From: Streptosporangiaceae bacterium
Lineage (GTDB): Bacteria; Actinomycetota; Actinomycetes; Streptosporangiales; Streptosporangiaceae
DNA length: 21,469 nt
Assembly: GCA_030039095.1 (NCBI GenBank)
Contig: JASHQP010000653.1
Span: 1-21,469 of the forward strand
Direction: 5' to 3'
The notes under the pieces are model-generated. The model was not told the origin of the DNA and ran no database searches. It worked only from the letters and a program-made list of their open reading frames with translations. Position 1 is the stretch's first letter. The number at the start of each line of letters is the position of its first letter. Position numbers and translations under genes: made by a program. Below, in pieces: positions 20,248-21,469 of this stretch.

Positions 20248-21469
20248 GTGCGGGCGGTCGTGGAGTGGCCGGGGCGGCATCCGTGGTGGATGATCGGCGG
20301 CTGGGTGATCCTGGTGCCGGTGCTGGCGGGCCTGGTCCTGGCGGCCGGCGGCGCAAGCTTCAACAACAACGTCTCTCTCCCCTCGGGCTACGGCTCACAG
20401 CAGGCCCAGGCGCTGCTGCAGCGGCACTTCCCGCAGGCCGCCGGGGACCAGGATCAGATCGTCGTGCACGTGACGGCCGGGACGGTGACCGATCCCGCGG
20501 TCCGGGCCCGCCTGCAGGCGATGCTCGCGCGGGTAGCGCGGATGCCGCACGTGGCCGGCGTGGCCAGCCCGTACACCTCGCGCGGGCAGGCGATCTCCCG
20601 CGATGGGACGACGGCGTTCGCGACCGTGACGTTCGACGCCCCGGCCAACGACCTGCCCGGGCCCGCGGTCAGCGCGGTGATCACGGCGGCCAGGGCGGCC
20701 CGGACCCCGGCGCTGCAGGTCGCGCTGCTCGGGCAGGCGATCGAGAACACCGAGTCGTCCGGGCCGAGCCTGGCCACCGCGGTCGGACTGGGCTTCGCGG
20801 TGCTCGTGCTGCTCGTGCTGTTCGGCTCGGTCGTGGCCATGCTGATGCCGATCCTGACGGTCCTCGTCGCGGTCGCCGCCGGGATCAGCGTCAACGCACT
20901 CATCAGCCACGTGATGAACATGAACACGGCGACCGCGACGGTGGCGCTGATGATCGCGCTCGGCGTCGGGGTCGACTACTCGCTGTTCATCGTGTCCCGG
21001 TTCCGCAGCCTGCTCGCCGATGGCCAGGGGCCGGAACGGGCCGCCGCGGGCTCGGTCGGCACGTCCGGACGGGCGGTGCTGTTCGCGGGCAGCATCGTGG
21101 TGCTCGCGCTGCTCGGGATGCTCCTGCTGGGCGTGAGCATCACCAGCGCGATCGCGGTCGGCGCCGCCGTCGAGGTCGCGTTCACAATGGCCGCGGCGCT
21201 CACGCTGCTGCCCGCCGTGCTCATGCTGCTCGGCCCGCGGGTCAACAGCCTGCGCGTGCCCGGCAGACACCCAGCGGGCTCGCCGACCGGCTCGGCACGC
21301 CTCGGGACCTGGGCGGCCGTGGTGCGCCGGGCGCGATGGCCCATTGCCGCCGCGGTCATCATCGTGCTGGCGGTGCCGGCGCTGCCGCTGCTGTCGTTGC
21401 GGCTGGGCGAATCCGATGCCAGCACGGACCCGCCCGGCACCACGACAAACCAGGCCTACCGGCTGCTCG
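20248..21469 (+). CDS. MMPL/RND-family transporter, C-terminus cut by window edge
   Basis: At least 407 residues are visible and the frame is open to the window end. The start is GTG at 20248, five bases after AGGAGG. The protein opens with a membrane helix (WWMIGGWVILVPVLAGLVLA) and an extracytoplasmic porter-like domain from about residues 40-170. It then has a block of transmembrane helices with the MmpL/RND signature GVGVDYSLFIVSRFR and the following VLFAGSIVVLALLGMLLLG. MMPL proteins move lipids, siderophores or drugs across the membrane, and simple TetR-controlled ones are usually exporters of hydrophobic compounds. The second half is outside the window. Repression by the divergent TetR protein is inferred from the palindromes. 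Confidence 0.88.
   Translation, partial: MRAVVEWPGRHPWWMIGGWVILVPVLAGLVLAAGGASFNNNVSLPSGYGSQQAQALLQRHFPQAAGDQDQIVVHVTAGTVTDPAVRARLQAMLARVARMPHVAGVASPYTSRGQAISRDGTTAFATVTFDAPANDLPGPAVSAVITAARAARTPALQVALLGQAIENTESSGPSLATAVGLGFAVLVLLVLFGSVVAMLMPILTVLVAVAAGISVNALISHVMNMNTATATVALMIALGVGVDYSLFIVSRFRSLLADGQGPERAAAGSVGTSGRAVLFAGSIVVLALLGMLLLGVSITSAIAVGAAVEVAFTMAAALTLLPAVLMLLGPRVNSLRVPGRHPAGSPTGSARLGTWAAVVRRARWPIAAAVIIVLAVPALPLLSLRLGESDASTDPPGTTTNQAYRLL

Overview
The window reads as chromosome from a high-GC actinomycete (Actinomycetota). The signs are strong G/C bias at third codon positions, many GTG starts, a class F-type sortase beside its likely surface substrate, several TetR/IclR/LysR regulators paired with neighbouring genes, and G/C-rich hairpins without clear U-tracts. 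I cannot name genus or species. There are no rRNA or tRNA genes, no CRISPR array, and no insertion sequence or phage gene. The coding frames fill nearly all of it, with both edge genes cut by the window.

Left part (1-3864): a P-loop ATPase (cut at base 1), a sortase and a large secreted von Willebrand A / prealbumin-like repeat protein lie on the minus strand. The sortase start codon overlaps the surface-protein stop codon, so they look like a dedicated enzyme-substrate pair. Next (3864-7761) an IclR regulator is divergent from a tight plus-strand operon: SDR oxidoreductase, the two halves of a thiamine-diphosphate 2-oxoacid decarboxylase of the sulfopyruvate/phosphonopyruvate type, and an acetamidase/formamidase. 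The divergent promoter region holds a promoter, a 16-bp direct repeat and an inverted repeat. The operon looks like a small catabolic pathway whose substrate is not obvious.

Middle part (7915-12863): a threonine/serine dehydratase is divergent from a BetI-like TetR regulator, followed by a convergent terminator region and a DUF2891 protein. Then comes an unusual gene fusing riboflavin synthase (N-terminal) to 3,4-dihydroxy-2-butanone-4-phosphate synthase (C-terminal). It is preceded by what reads as a divergent FMN riboswitch on the same strand. The riboswitch abuts a decayed glutamate-cysteine-ligase-like pseudogene on the other strand.

Right part (12913-21469): a DUF1810 protein is followed by two efflux modules, each a TetR repressor divergent from a transporter (MFS/DHA2 at 13331-15471; MMPL/RND at 19484 to the window end). 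Both have clear palindromes in the shared promoter region. Between them a LysR regulator is divergent from a two-gene operon of a diaminopropionate-ammonia-lyase-like PLP enzyme and an APC-type amino-acid permease, which suggests regulated uptake and deamination of an amino acid.

The observations most worth following are the RibE-RibB fusion under a non-canonical FMN riboswitch, the uncharacterised SDR/decarboxylase/amidase operon, the sortase pair with an atypical sorting signal, and the operator architectures of the divergent regulator pairs.
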